Below are positions 22,167 to 35,200 of a stretch of 64,000 nt of DNA, one piece after another. Positions within the stretch are counted from its first letter, which is position 1; each line of letters starts with the position of its first letter. Below the pieces are notes generated by a model. That model made no database searches. It worked only from the letters and a program-made list of their open reading frames with translations, and was not told the DNA's origin. Source of the DNA: Procambarus clarkii (taxonomy: Eukaryota > Arthropoda > Malacostraca > Decapoda > Cambaridae); assembly GCF_040958095.1 (NCBI RefSeq), contig NC_091195.1, positions 20,129,679 through 20,193,678 of the forward strand. The letters run 5' to 3'. A program made the position numbers and the translations under genes.

Positions 22167-23173
22167 AGGGTCCCTCTTCCGCGGTTTTGTACTTCCTTGA
22201 CTCGTATCACTAAAGCTTTTACCCCTCCTACGGTTCTCAAACGCCTTTTCCTCGAGCACTTTTCTTCTCACTCCCACTCCGTTTCTGTCTTCACCGATGG
22301 GTCTAAGTCAGCGGACGGTGTTGGCTACTCTGTTGTTTTTCCTGATCGCACTTATATGTGTCGCTTGCCTCCGGAGACTAGCATCTTTACAGCGGAACTT
22401 TATGCTATTCTCTATGCTCTTCGTCTCCTGCTTTCTCGTTGTCAGTCTTCCTTTGTGGTTGTTGTTGACTCTCGTAGTGCCCTCATGGCTCTCGGGTCCT
22501 TTAATCCGGTTCATCCAGTAGTTGTCGAGATCCAGCATTGGCTGTTTCTCGTTCACAGTAAATTTAAGTCGGTTGAGTTTTGTTGGGTTCCCAGCCATAT
22601 TGGTGTGTCTTTAAATGAGCGTGCGGATGCTGCCGCTAAGGAAGCTGTCCGCTCTTGTCCCATCTCTCGTAAAGGCATTCCGTATTCCGACTTTTACCCG
22701 GTTATCCATTCCTCAGTCCTTACCCGTTGGCAGGCTTCTTGGTTGTCTGTTACTGGTAACAAGCTACGTACTCTTAAATGTTGTGTTTCCTCGTGGCCGT
22801 CCTCCTTCCACCGTAACCGGTGGTGGGAAACAGCTCTGGCGAGGTTGCGTATTGGCCATACTCGCTTAACCCATGGTCACTTGATGGAGCGCCGCCCTGC
22901 TCCTTATTGTCCTAGTTGCATTGTCCCTCTTACGGTCGTGCATGTCCTGACTTCCAGGACGAGCGTGTGTCTTGCTTTCCGACCGCCCCTCGCGGTCACC
23001 TGTCCCTCGATAGAATTCTTGGTGACTCGGATACTTTTGATATCGTTCGCCTTATGCGTTTTTGTTCTCGTATTGGCATCCTTGGTGATATTTAGCGCCC
23101 TCTGATTATTTTGCGTATTTGATGGTGCTACATAGCCTTCCCGGTTTGGTGCCTTCTTTTGATAATTACTTAC
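22167..23173 (+). mobile_element. 5'-truncated LINE (outer copy), right part
   Basis: Continues the outer copy: RNase H region, C-terminal region and the same 3' UTR ending GATAATTACTTAC. Nearly identical to 21133-22153. A 13-bp deletion near 22947, between short TGTCCT repeats, alters the C-terminal frame just before the Cys/His region. Otherwise only scattered substitutions are seen. Confidence 0.92.
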
Positions 23174-23187
23174 TTAACTAGCAATGT
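23174..23187. repeat. Outer target-site duplication, right copy
   Basis: TTAACTAGCAATGT, identical to 15685-15698. It closes the composite LINE insertion. Confidence 0.9.
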
Positions 23188-23690
23188 GGTAGGCAGGAAT
23201 AGGCATTGGGTGTATTAAGAAATCCATACCGTTTGCACTCTCCTGCTACCAGTCGAACACCTTTTAGAATGACCTGATTTATACCTTTGACACCACTTGT
23301 AGTTTTGCTTGTGTTGACATTCTGAATGATAGCAGTTATAATATTACAAAATTCCTAACTAAATATCTTCCAGGCTTGGCACCTTTTGGTTATTACATTT
23401 TCCTTGAATAATGCACTGAGTTCTGGACACATTTCATGGAAAATATTTGAACCCACAAAATACTTTTTGTTCAAAATTCCTTTAGTCGAGTGTTATTTTT
23501 AGAAGTAGAGCAACAAAAATGGATCTCATGACCTTGGAGCCGGTGACATTATTGAACATATATTGAATATATATTAGTGACAAATTGTCAAATAACGGTT
23601 ACAATATTGCACTAGATGATCAATACGTGAAGATTATCACAATTTTAGTGTTTGACACTACAGAACTTCCTCAAATGTGTTTCCAATATG
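23188..23690. other. Intergenic, no gene recognised
   Basis: AT-rich and without a supported reading frame. Some phrases resemble LINE coding sequence weakly, but not enough to call. Confidence 0.4.
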
Positions 23691-23692
23691 GG

Positions 23693-23742
23693 GTACAGAG
23701 GTAAGTACTTATCAAAAGAAGGCACCAAGCTGGGAAGACTAT
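23693..23742 (-). mobile_element. Isolated LINE 3' end in antisense
   Basis: The reverse complement closely matches the last 50 bp of the full-length LINE 3' UTR (GGTGCCTTCTTTTGATAA). Extremely 5'-truncated copy, or the tail of a SINE that shares this 3' end. A second example is at 33082-33133. Confidence 0.7.
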
Positions 23743-23745
23743 GTA

Positions 23746-23955
23746 GCTATGGGCACCCGGGCGCCGGTGAGAAACAATGGGCACCCGGGCGCCGGTGAGA
23801 AACAATGGGCAATAGGTATGCCCCTGTTACCTAGCAGTAAAATAGGTACCTGGGTGTTAGTCAGTCAGCTGTCACAGGCTGCTTCCTGGGGGTGGAGGAC
23901 CGGGTCGCAGGGAGACTAAAGCCCCGAAATCATCTCGAGATAACCTCAAGATTGG
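23746..23955 (+). mobile_element. SINE-A copy with internal duplication and no tRNA head
   Basis: Carries the SINE-A body (GCCCCTGTTACCTAGCAGTA, AGCTGTCACAGGCTGCTTCC, AAGCCCCGAAATCATCTCG). A block containing GGGCGCCGGTGAGAAACAAT is present twice in tandem at 23751-23810. The tRNA-like head is missing. Confidence 0.8.
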
Positions 23956-24079
23956 GGGTATGAAGTTGTACCTCGGGGCAGTATAATATTTGTTCCCACC
24001 TCTGGTTGTCCTGAATGGCCCTCTCACATCTGGAGTTTATTCATCACTGTGTTAATAATATCACTACTGTTTTTACTGG

Positions 24080-24880
24080 TACAGTACTGTAATGGTTGCT
24101 CTTTTCTTCCGTACCAATTCTAGCTTGTGATCAAATGTGTCGTCCTAGGTTACCTGGAGCAGCTTCAAGTTCAATGCGGTGAAAACCTGTGCTATGATTT
24201 CTACCAATTGCCCCTGACCCTAGTGTTGAAGTAGACTTGTACAAATATCATGCAAAACTATTGGGGGTGATCTTTCACTTGCCCCCATCTTGATAATGAA
24301 ATGGGGTGTGGATAGGCTTCATAGTGTGGGAGGGGAAGGTTTTCATTCTTTCCCAAGCCAGAACTAATATAGTACGTAGAAACTGATGATGTGTCATTAC
24401 AAGGAAGGGATATTTGACATTACTATATATTATTATAATATATTACCTTGATATGTTGTGTGGATTACAAAGCCCTAATTCATGTGTGTACTGCACCTTA
24501 ACCAATACCTGCATTGAAAAACTGCTACCTTCTCTCTGCAGTTTTATTATATGGATTGCCTGCTTGAAGGCTTCTCTCGGTGTGTCCACCGAATGTTCCC
24601 CTTCGTACTGTGCTCACCTTATTCCTGGGGAAAGAGTCGTGCCTGCTATATTTTTGTACCTAATCTGTACAGTCGAAGGCTTACAACCCTTGTATGTTGA
24701 AATGCCTTTTCCTTGAATATCTTTTACTGCTGTTTACAAATGAGTCAAAGTTTGCTGCTGGTGTTGACTTCTAATCTTATTTTTCATCACTAAACCTTAT
24801 TCAATGCCTAGTAGTAGTGTAGTGTTGAACTCTAATGTATTCAGGGCAATTTCCAAAGTAACATCTTTGCTCTTGAGTAA
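24080..24880 (+). mobile_element. Old, degraded relative of the RNase H LINE
   Basis: Broken frames still match the young LINE: FKFNAVKTCAM against FKFSTSKTCAM, and YKYHAKLLGVIF against YKDSAKLLGLFL. The MPFP…TNESKFAAGVDF region near 24700-24770 matches the start of its RNase H. Many indels and stops; no intact domain. Much older than the copies at 15.7-23.2 kb. Confidence 0.6.
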
Positions 24881-25560
24881 GAACTTGAGCAAGCCACACC
24901 ATGCCAAAGAGGCCAGAAAGCAAGCCTAATGAAATTTGTGGATAGGCGAGTCCAGTCCCCAAACAGGGACTCAGAAGTGTACCTTTGTACCTTTGGGAGA
25001 GAAGTGCAGCATCCAGCTCAAATTAAAATTGAGGGTTTTGAGCATGTGCTGAAATTTTGACTAACGAGCACAAAAGTAGGGCAATACCATGATACATTGG
25101 TACATTGGTACACTTCTAAAAACACTTGGCAAGAGTTCATGTATTACATGATGTTACAATATTCATATTTATGAAATTAATTGAATAACTGCATGTAATT
25201 GCTGTAGAAGGGCAGAAAATCCAAGTGAAACATTTGCATCTGTGCTTCAGCATATTTAATGTACAGTACACTTTCAAAAGACATTGAATACTGAATTAGA
25301 AATTCAAGGTGTTCTCAGTTTGAATAATATTGCAACCTGTTCTCACAATAAATGCATACAGAATACAATATTTTTGTAGACAAGGGGGAGACATGTACAA
25401 AACTTAAGACAATGATCAATATGCATAATCAAAGCATATATGCAAACGGCTCTGATCACTATCTGCAAATTACCTCCTGCGCTTGAATCAGCAAAGGAGT
25501 TTTTATTTAGTTTTTGTCATCTGAACCACAATGTAGAACTTTTAATTAGAGATGTTTAAG
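24881..25560. other. Intergenic, no gene recognised
   Basis: AT-rich without supported coding sequence or clear repeats. Confidence 0.4.
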
Positions 25561-25790
25561 GGTTATACCAAAGGGAGTGGACTATGATTAAGGGTTAAAC
25601 ATGATACCAAAGGGAGTGGACTATGATTAAGGGTTAAACATGATACCAAAGGGAGTGGACTATGATTAAGGGTTAAACATGATACCAAAGGGAGTGGACT
25701 ATGATTAAGGGTTAAACATGATACCAAAGGGAGTGGACTATGATTAAGGGTTAAACATGATACCAAAGGGAGTGGACTATGATTAAGGGA
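25561..25790 (+). repeat. 39-bp minisatellite, about 6 copies
   Basis: A near-perfect tandem of a 39-bp unit containing CATGATACCAAAGGGAGTGG. Because 39 is a multiple of 3, one minus-strand frame stays open and would encode a 13-residue repeat (LNHSPLPLVSCLT). No evidence of expression. Confidence 0.95.
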
Positions 25791-25799
25791 TTTGCTAGG

Positions 25800-26520
25800 T
25801 CCATACAGTATATTAATTTTACATAAAGCTGGATGCTGATGATCATGAGAACAGACTGCATCTTGAATTAAATACACACTAGCTATGCTGCTTGCTTTCA
25901 GATGGGTAATTATGCTACATAGAAGTATTAGGCAAACTTTTGCAATCAATTTACAAAACAAATAATTGCACACATTAACAAAAATATTAAAAAGTAAAGT
26001 AGTATTTCTTGCTGTATGGTTTCCTTGACTTAAAACTAAAAAAAAAACATTGCCACATATATACACAATGCAGTTGTTTACCATATTATTTGATCACCCA
26101 ATTTGGGTGCTGTGTTTTGCCTTAAATAAAAAATTGCATAAAGGTTAACAAATAAAAATATGGGTACTCTACCTTACACAGTGCAAAAAGTGACGCTTTA
26201 CAAAAGATGTCCAGTGCCGTACAAGCTGAGAAGTTGGTTTAAAGCTCTTATCTTAAGAGAGTATATTCTCCAAAACCTTTTATTACACTCAAACAGTACA
26301 CCGCTTGGTCACAAAAATAAAAATGGTGCAATAAGTGCACAAAAGATACAGGTTTGGGGAACTTGTTGCCCATGACATGTCTAGAATCTTGACTGCATAG
26401 TTATAGTTTGTTCAGTACTTAATACAACAATTATGTATTCTCAAAACTTATTCCCCAAATATTTTAACTTTCTTAACCTTTTAAATTTAAATTAATGAGG
26501 TAAGGTAATTACGAGGACAA
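25800..26520. other. Intergenic, no gene recognised
   Basis: AT-rich. An open frame at 26160-26375 has no recognisable family. Confidence 0.4.
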
Positions 26521-26690
26521 AATGCTAAGCCACTGTGACTATATAGCACTTGGAACGGATACGAGGACAAGGAGCTGGGATGGGACAGAGAGAAGGAATG
26601 GAACCCAGCCACTTGGACCGTCTGGGATCGAATGACGACCTGCAAGAAGCAAGACTTTGCTGTACCAATGAGTCAAATTCCTTAATAATT
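26521..26690 (-). mobile_element. tRNA-derived SINE (SINE-E), antisense
   Basis: The minus strand reads as a decayed tRNA-like head (GACTCATTGGTACAGCAAAG, then ATTCGATCCCAGACGG as a B box) followed by CAAGTGGCTGGGTTCCATTC and a body. It cannot fold as a functional tRNA as written. Confidence 0.55.
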
Positions 26691-29288
26691 ACTTTGATTT
26701 TTCTTAGTCCCAATTTTCACTGAGAATGTTTATTTTACAATTCATAAAATCATCTACATGTGGCAATCATGTCCACTATTTTCAAATCCTCTTACTTATG
26801 TAACTATGTAATTGAAGTACAGTACTGTAATTTCTTTGATCACAGCAGTGAAGCGCTCATGAAAAAGGTTTACCGATAGTATATGATACAGTAATGTGAA
26901 AACTGTTATTCAACTTAATACCACACATATTTTGTAATTACTAACTAGTAAAAATGACTAGGAATATAATAATGTGTTGAAATGTGGAATAATTAAAGAA
27001 TCATTTTTATGTTTAAGGTGGGGAAGGGAAGCCAACATTGGAATGCTTTCTCTTTACCGCTACTGCGTACACCCAGAAAAAGAAGACATTTTATATTACA
27101 AATTAATCTCCGTAATCTTCCGTATATGCATAATACAGTTGAACATTGAATTTACGAGATCATAACTCGTTAAAGTAACTAGACAGTAAATGCTTGAGCC
27201 TACACAGTTTAATAAACTTATAAACATTGTTGTTAAACACAAAAATGTATTAATTCTTGTAAAAATAATGTAGAAGAATTTGGAGCATGTGGCACCTCTG
27301 TATCCAACAATTTTTATTCAAAATATTAAAATTGAGACCATTCTTCATATTTTTCTTTATTCGCCCATATTTATTTCATATTTTCTATGAAACCCTTAGA
27401 CAGTGGTTATCGTCAATTGTTGGTTCACAGGGTACTGCGGTTACAATCATATGAACATTAAATAATTATTGTCTGGGTTTTACATGTATGATGCAAATAA
27501 TAGGTCTATGTGGATGTAATGGAGTTTACCTTGACCCTTGAAAAAAGTCCTGCTACCATTTCATGGTACAAATGTGGTTATCTTCACGAATGATGGTTTA
27601 AATAATGAATTATTGTCTGGGTTTTTCACGTATGATACAAATATGGACATAAAAGCTCACCATGGATGTAAATAAAGAAAAACACTTGAAAGAACAATCA
27701 GTGAAATATCAGAAGATAATCAAAGAAGCGTCCACGTAGTTGAGCACTACACGTTGACACGTGCCAGGCTCAGCCTCGCACAGCGCCTCCACCCAGTGAA
27801 ACAATAAATATTCCCTTAATTGTGTTTTCTTACATTCTGCATACAAATTAATAATTCTATAATAAAAACTATTTGTTGGAATTGTTTTTTTTTTAAATTT
27901 TGTGCATAGGCAGGCATGACCATTTCTCTATGGCTGTGTCTAAGGGTTAATGAAAATAACAGACTCTGTTATCAACTGATGGACTTTGTCAACAACACTG
28001 AAAAACCTAATCAAATTTAGTCAATCATCACCACCACCACTATCCTATATCTCTCATTGATAGGGCACGGATGCTTCAGCCCAGAAAATATAGAAAATAA
28101 AAAAATAAACAATGGAGACACGTCTACCATTCACCACGTACACACTGCAGCATCACGTACCACTAGCATCGTCACACCCCGACAATACAGCCACAGCAGC
28201 GCCCCACTACTTCATACAACTAGAAAATTTGGACACGTCAATTTTACCAGTTACTAGTGATTACCAGTTCCCCCAATTTAAAATGAAAGCATAGTAAAGT
28301 ACCAGACCAAACATTATTCTGCTACAGTACCATAAATAATACTAGACAGCACTAGTATTATATGTTCTCTGTTAATAAAACTGAGGTCTTCTAAAGACTT
28401 ACTGGTACACAGAATAACATTTTACTACTAAAATAAAAAAAACAAATTGGAAAAATATAATACGTGGGTATGCCTACAGCAAGACTGACTGGTGAACTGA
28501 GGCAAGGGGTTCGCAGAAATGCCCCGTTCTGCATGACCAAGGTGTATCACCACTGCCAAATGTTTTTCAGACCATCAAGAGGGTTTTGATCTATTACAAG
28601 CCATCCTTTCAAGGTTCCAGTGTTCTGTATATAATATTTTTTGTTTAAGTTTTCAAGAAACTCAACATTAAATAGATCAACCATCATATGTTGTGTACTG
28701 TATTTACAAGAGAAGAATCTGAAATCAACCCATGGGCTAAAGGCTCCCCATGCCTAATAATAATAATAATAATAAAAATAATAAAAAAAATGTGTCACTA
28801 CTGACAGAAGCCTAATTTATTTAATTTATTTTTATTTGTTATTTGTAGACATCAGAACACAAGCACAAAGTACTTTTTTGTTAAGAGTACAGTTGTTACA
28901 CAAAACTGAGGGTTTTGTGTCCATTTGACATCTAATTGACTAAGAGTAAGGCGCATTAACTCTGCTAACCACATAAACGTACGGGGCACTGTTTTAGTCC
29001 GGCACAAAATATCCTAATACACAAAGACTCACACACATACCCTGCCATAACACTAAACATTTTACCTCCTCATTCAATTACATCTTCAGTTCAGTAGATC
29101 ATTACACATTAAAACTTTGCAAGACATGTTTATGCAGAAAAAGTAATGAAATAACCATTGCCTGCAACAATTCTTCTTTTCCATATAACCAATGATTCCT
29201 TATAACCATATAGCCACACAAATTAAGTATCTTGCTTTTAAACATTCAGACCATTATATTCTTAAGAAAATACTAGATAAATAAATGA
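26691..29288. other. Intergenic and probable TTC1 3' UTR
   Basis: No coding sequence recognised. An imperfect duplication of about 70 bp (ATTATTGTCTGGGTTTT) occurs at about 27465 and 27610. An (ATA)n run lies near 28757-28785. For the minus-strand TTC1 gene, AATAAA-type signals (TTTATT on the plus strand) lie around 28815-28835, so the 3' UTR may extend to about 28.8 kb. Confidence 0.4.
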
Positions 29289-32200
29289 CTAGCTTTTAGG
29301 ATTTTGGTTGAAACTGATGTTGTAGCCTCCAGTACTCGAATCCTGTTTGAGTTCAAAATTTGATGTTGACAGTCCAAACGGTCGAAGAAACACATTTCCT
29401 AGATCCTTCAGTTTACCTGTGGACAAAACAAATGCTGTACATGAGAATTTAACTACAGTATATAGTTTTGTCACCGAGAAAAAATCCACAGGCCAGCATA
29501 TCTCTCAATACAAACAGTGTAGTTAAATGAGTGCTAAGAGTACAGTGGTGTAATTAATACAAGGAGGTGAAACGAGCACATCTTGAGGCAATGTCCATTG
29601 AAAATGTAATAAGGGGAAGAATGGGAGGTGGTTAATTTTGTAGTGGTCATGGTGGTAGCTGCTGTGGTTATGGTGACGAGAAGTGGCGGGTGGTGGCTGC
29701 AGTGCTCATAGTGATGAGAAGTGGCGGAGGTACAGTAGCTGCAGTGGTTATGGTGACGAGAAGTGGCGGGTGGTGGCTCTCTCTTTAATCAAGATAGTTT
29801 GCTTTGCTTTCCCTGTACTTTCTGGGTGGTTTTGCTTAGTTTTGAAGTTGATAATGCAAATTATTGGGTATTAAATTTGGCTTCCACAATGATGATTAAA
29901 TTTTCAGATTTTCTTCCGTGTTTGGAGAAAAGTGACCATTAATAATTTTGGAAATGATAACCAGCTATTCAGACAAAGGACTTTTGGTAGATGCAGTTTA
30001 CATGAACTTTGCTAAAGCTTTTGATAAGATACCACACAAAAGACTAGCAAGGAAATTATAAGCACATGCAATAAATGGTAGAACACTAGAATGGATAAAA
30101 CAGTGGTTAAAACAAAGTAAGCAAAGGGGTCTTCCTAAATGGAAATGAATCTGACTGGAGAAATGGGGTACCACAAGGGTACATTTTGGATCCAACCCTT
30201 TTTATCATACACACACACATCAATGACATAGATGAGAACATTACAAACCGCAGTACTGAATTTGCAGATAACACTGAAGATTTATGGTAATGTGGGAAGT
30301 GAAACTAATATTGAAGCCTAACAGAGAGGCGCCCAATAGGTAAGGCACATCTTGAAGAAAACTATCAAATTTTATCTTAAAGATGTCCACTTTTATTCCA
30401 AAAATATTTCTTATACTCGCTGGGAGGACGTTGAACATCCACAGACCTCTGATGTTCATACAGTGCAGGCTACCAAAACATCAACTCGAGAAGTGTATTG
30501 TGTTTATCGAACTTTAGGAGATGAAAACAACACACACACACTATAATTAATTGTTACTTGCACCCAGTTTAGTTATTAAGGTGTAAGAGACGGGAGCCAG
30601 TCGGCCGAGCGGACAGCACGCTGGACTTGTGATCCTGAGGTCCTGGGTTTGATCCCAGGCGCCGGCGAGAAACAATGGGCAGAGTTTCTTTCACCCTATG
30701 CCCCTGTTACCTAGCAGTAAAATAGGTACCTGGGTGTTAGTCAGCTGTCACGGGCTGCTTCCTGGGGGTGGAGGCCTGGTCGAGGACCGGGCCGCGGGGA
30801 CACTAAAGCCCCGAAATCATCTCAAGATAACCTCAAGATGACTATACACATTAAATAAAAGAGTGTAAGATTGTGTAATAGAATTGAATTGGACCACACA
30901 ACTACCTGCATTGACTGACACCTTTACTACAACAAACTACTCACTACTTTGCCACTGGTCTGCACCACAGTCATCTCCATGCATTATTGAATGCTCCAAC
31001 CTATTAACAGAGATAAAGAAGTTTGGCATTCAATTATACCAGATTGAGCACTCCGGATGTGCATATCAACAAAATAATAGGAAAGGTAGCTTGGTGAGGG
31101 TATCGGAGAACTAGACCCATTTTCTTGTTGTTTGCCATTGCTTTTAATCCCCTTTTTCTTGTAGATTCGTTAAACCACTGACCACCGAGCCCGCCCACAG
31201 TAACCATGAGATTATTATTTTACTAATCAACAATAGTTAAACTAAAATAAAGAAACTTCAACAGTATTTTACCGTAATTGGATAAATTCAGTGATATGAT
31301 GCAATAAAGTAAATTAACTCAGTGATAGAAAATTTAATAAATAATCCTTATTAATAAACAATTATTATTTAAAATATAGGCTAGGCAAGCCTTCAATAAT
31401 TTATTTATCAGTGTTTACTGCATCAATATTATTTAATCTTTATTGTAAAATTTCAATGTAGTATTGCCGGCAGGTTTGCGAGAGCAGCACTCGTCCTGTC
31501 AAGACCACGCTTATTCCATACCCTTAAGCAGGCCAAGGAGAGCATCTGCACTGCCATACATATACACCAGTTGATTGACAGTTGAGAGGCGGGACCAAAG
31601 AGCCAGAGCTCAACCCCCGCAAACACAACTAGGTGAGTACATGCTCACAACTAAGCCATTTTCTTTTTTATGCTGTAATTTTATTTAATGTAAATATTTA
31701 AATTATGCAAGTGATGAATCACAATAGAAACACAATAGAAGGCTTGAGAAATAATGACCAAACCACAACTCCTAAGAGGGAAGAATGATGATGTGTCAGA
31801 TCTGTCCTGGACCATTATCAAGTCGTGTCAAGTCATGACACGGCTTTATTTTTATGGTCCAGGATGGACTGAAACATTGTCGTTTCTCCATCTTCTGAGT
31901 TGTGGTTTGGTCATCATTTAAAATATATATAACCTCCTCCTCCTCCGCCTAGTAAAGCCATTAATCTGAAGAAGTGTTACTATCTAAATTACAACAAGTG
32001 TGTTCGGCACATGAATGTACTGAAAGAAGAGATGTGGATATCCACATCTCAGAAGAGATGTGGATATATATATATGGTATCCAGATGTGGATACCATCTG
32101 TATCCACAACTTCAAGAACAATTATGATGTGCAATTTGAATAGTAGGAGATTTATGAATAGGTTCAGTATTTAAATTAATTATACTGTACTCTCTAACAC

Positions 32201-35200
32201 TTGTATACAGTGCAGACGACGAGTCACAATAACGTGGCTAAAGTATGTTGTCCAGACCACACACTAGAAGGTGAAGGGACGACAACGTTTCGGTCCGTCC
32301 TGGACCATCCTCAAGACAATCGACTTGAGAATGGTCCAGGACGGACCAAAACGTCGTCGTCCCTTCACCTTCTAGTGTGTGGTCTTGTATACAGTACCTC
32401 ATACACTCTGCATCACACTGCACTCTACCACCACCACCACCAACTTCTCTTCCACCACAGGTTCCACATACAACATTGTGTACAGAAGTAACAAATTTTA
32501 ATCGTCAGTTCACTACTATTTCTTACAAGCATGCAATGCAAGTGTATAAATATAGTAAAGTATCCAGTACTATGCATTTTTCAGTAACTGACAAAACATT
32601 ATAAATTATTTCTTGAAAGTTTAATGTACAGTATAGATAATATGACAGTTTTATTTTGTGAGATATGCGTGGCACAGAGATTGGGACTACTTCCCTTGAT
32701 TGGCACCTATAAAAAAAAATACCTACCAGTAATTAAATATTGTACCTGAACCTTCTTATATTCCTGGGCATTTTCCCGCCTCTCTGTGTTTGCTAATACA
32801 GTTCACGTGTTCTTCAGGCTCTGCTGAAATCTTTACATGCACAGTGGTGACTGATTTCTTTTTGAATATCTGGGAGCCTAAACAGCAGGTGAAATTCTTT
32901 AACAAATAATTGAAGAACTTTTAAAGTGAACTTCCAAGTGTAAATTAATTAACACTTGGAAGTACCGTACTACATGGAAAGTTGGGTTATTTTTTATACA
33001 ATATCCCACAAATTTTCAACATCATCAAATGAAGTGTGTGTGTTGTTCACAGAGAATACAAATAATTAATATCCAGTATATAAGAAAGTAATTATCAAAA
33101 TAAGGCACCAAGTTGGGAAGACTACGTAGCTATACAGTACATAAAGACTAGAATACTACAATCAAAAAAAGAGTTTAGTATACATCACCTACTGACCACT
33201 GGGTAAAGACCTACCGAGTGAAAGTAAACTGACAGAGTAATCAAAGAGGAAAGACAGGTATGTAAGCTGGATCCAAAGCAAAAGGTAACATATAATTTAT
33301 CGATGCATATGCAGTATTATAAGAATGAAGAGTGAGGCTTCAATTCGTAATCTCACTGAAAAAGTTGAGCAATACCCTATTCGTAAAACGAGTTTTATAA
33401 TGAATATTCCACATGTTAAATCATCAATAAGTATAGAAATTACTGTATAGAAATTAGAGGTAATCTTGAGAGGCTTCCAAGAGCATAGCTGTATACAACT
33501 AGGAATACAACAACAGTGTAACTTACCTAACATCTCCTCCTTGAGCTTCTCGTTCCTCTCTGTGATCATATCGGGTAATCTCTGAAAATGATGGTTCCGT
33601 GCATTAGTTAAAAGTACACATTGCATCATCAGAATTTCTTGAATAGTTATTTAAATAAAAATAAGATTTTTTTTTCTTAAGAAAATATAAGCAAAGAATG
33701 TCACCAAAACAATTTCTCCCTGGGTTGTAAATGGTCAGATACTTCTCACATAAAAGTCCTGCATTGAACTAGATTATCCACTTGCTATGCAGTGAAGCGC
33801 ATCTTGAGGTTATCTTTTTGAGATGATTTCGGGGCTCAGTGTCCCTGCGGCCCGGTCCTCGACCAGGCCTCCTTTTTGTTACACACACCCCCAGGAAGCA
33901 ACCTGTATTAGCTGTCTAACTCCCAGGTACCTATTTACTGCTAAGTAACGGGGAAATCAGGGCGAAAGAATCACTCCCATTTGTTTCCGCCTCCACCGGG
34001 GATCGAACCCGGAACCTCAGTACAGTACTACGAATCCGAAGCATTGTCCAATCAGCTGTCAGGCCCCTCTGACAGCTGCATGCCAATACTTTAGACAGGT
34101 CTAGCCAGCAACTGAATGGGTGACCACACTAGCAGCCTAACCCTTGAACAAGGTAACTTCTATATGCCAAAAAAGGCTTCCTGTCTCAATAATGGTATAT
34201 CATACCATGAAAAGGAGGAAAATGTGCTAAGTGACATCAGGTTTGGAATGGACTTTACTGAAGAGAATATTTTACCTGTCCGGATTTTATTATATCTAAA
34301 ATGAGATACAAAGATCTAGGTGCTTACATTGATATGCAACATGCATTGGTTATACCGATTCTGAGATACTTGGCTTCTGTGTCTGGGGAACGGAAAGAGG
34401 TCGATTGCGGTGCTGGTAAACAATTTATCAACAATAACACACCTTTTTAGATGTCTACCCTTACACCTTCCTTCAGTATAAGGACCATACATCACATATA
34501 ACATAAACTATTGAAAATTGAAAAGAAAACTTATTTTAGCAAGAAGCCACCACCGAATCATGGCAAAATAAATGTTGTAATATGTATTGTAACAGGTTTC
34601 TGCAAGATGCTTTTCATATTTCATTATGCTTTTCAAGTATCTTTGATGAGTTCTTGGTGCCCGTGTTAAAAGACCAGTGACCATCCAAAGTCTGGCAACT
34701 TTACCCTAAATAGGGTTAATTGTACAGCATTAAACAGTTAAGAAATATGAGGAATTTGTATTTTTGTGACTACTGTACTAGATTCAAAGGTAATATTAAT
34801 TTACATACTTTAGTATGTAAATGGGATGGCTCTAAAATACACGCTCTCCAAATTTAAGAGAGATATTTTCAACATTTCTTGAAATGAATTAAATAAAATC
34901 ATGCATTAATTGAAGTCTCAATAGCTAATACTGTTGCTACCCCAGGATCCAGTCCTCTTATCCTTCTCTTGACCCCCCAAACCATGTCACTTCTATTCCC
35001 AAGAGGTACACGACTGCTGATGCATCCCACAGGTACACCATGAGCAAGCTAAGTTTCATGAATTTTTTAACAATAGTTTACATTTTGGGGAAGTTCATTT
35101 AGCAATTATGACATGTTAATATTTATTATAACCAGCAGTGGTCTGTTTTATTTCACCGGCTTTGTGGTTGTTTCCCCCGATGGTGGTGGAGGATTAAAAA

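Noticed and set aside
26160-26375. 71-codon open frame in intergenic DNA
   Set aside because: No recognisable family, no neighbouring signals, and a length expected by chance in this amount of DNA.
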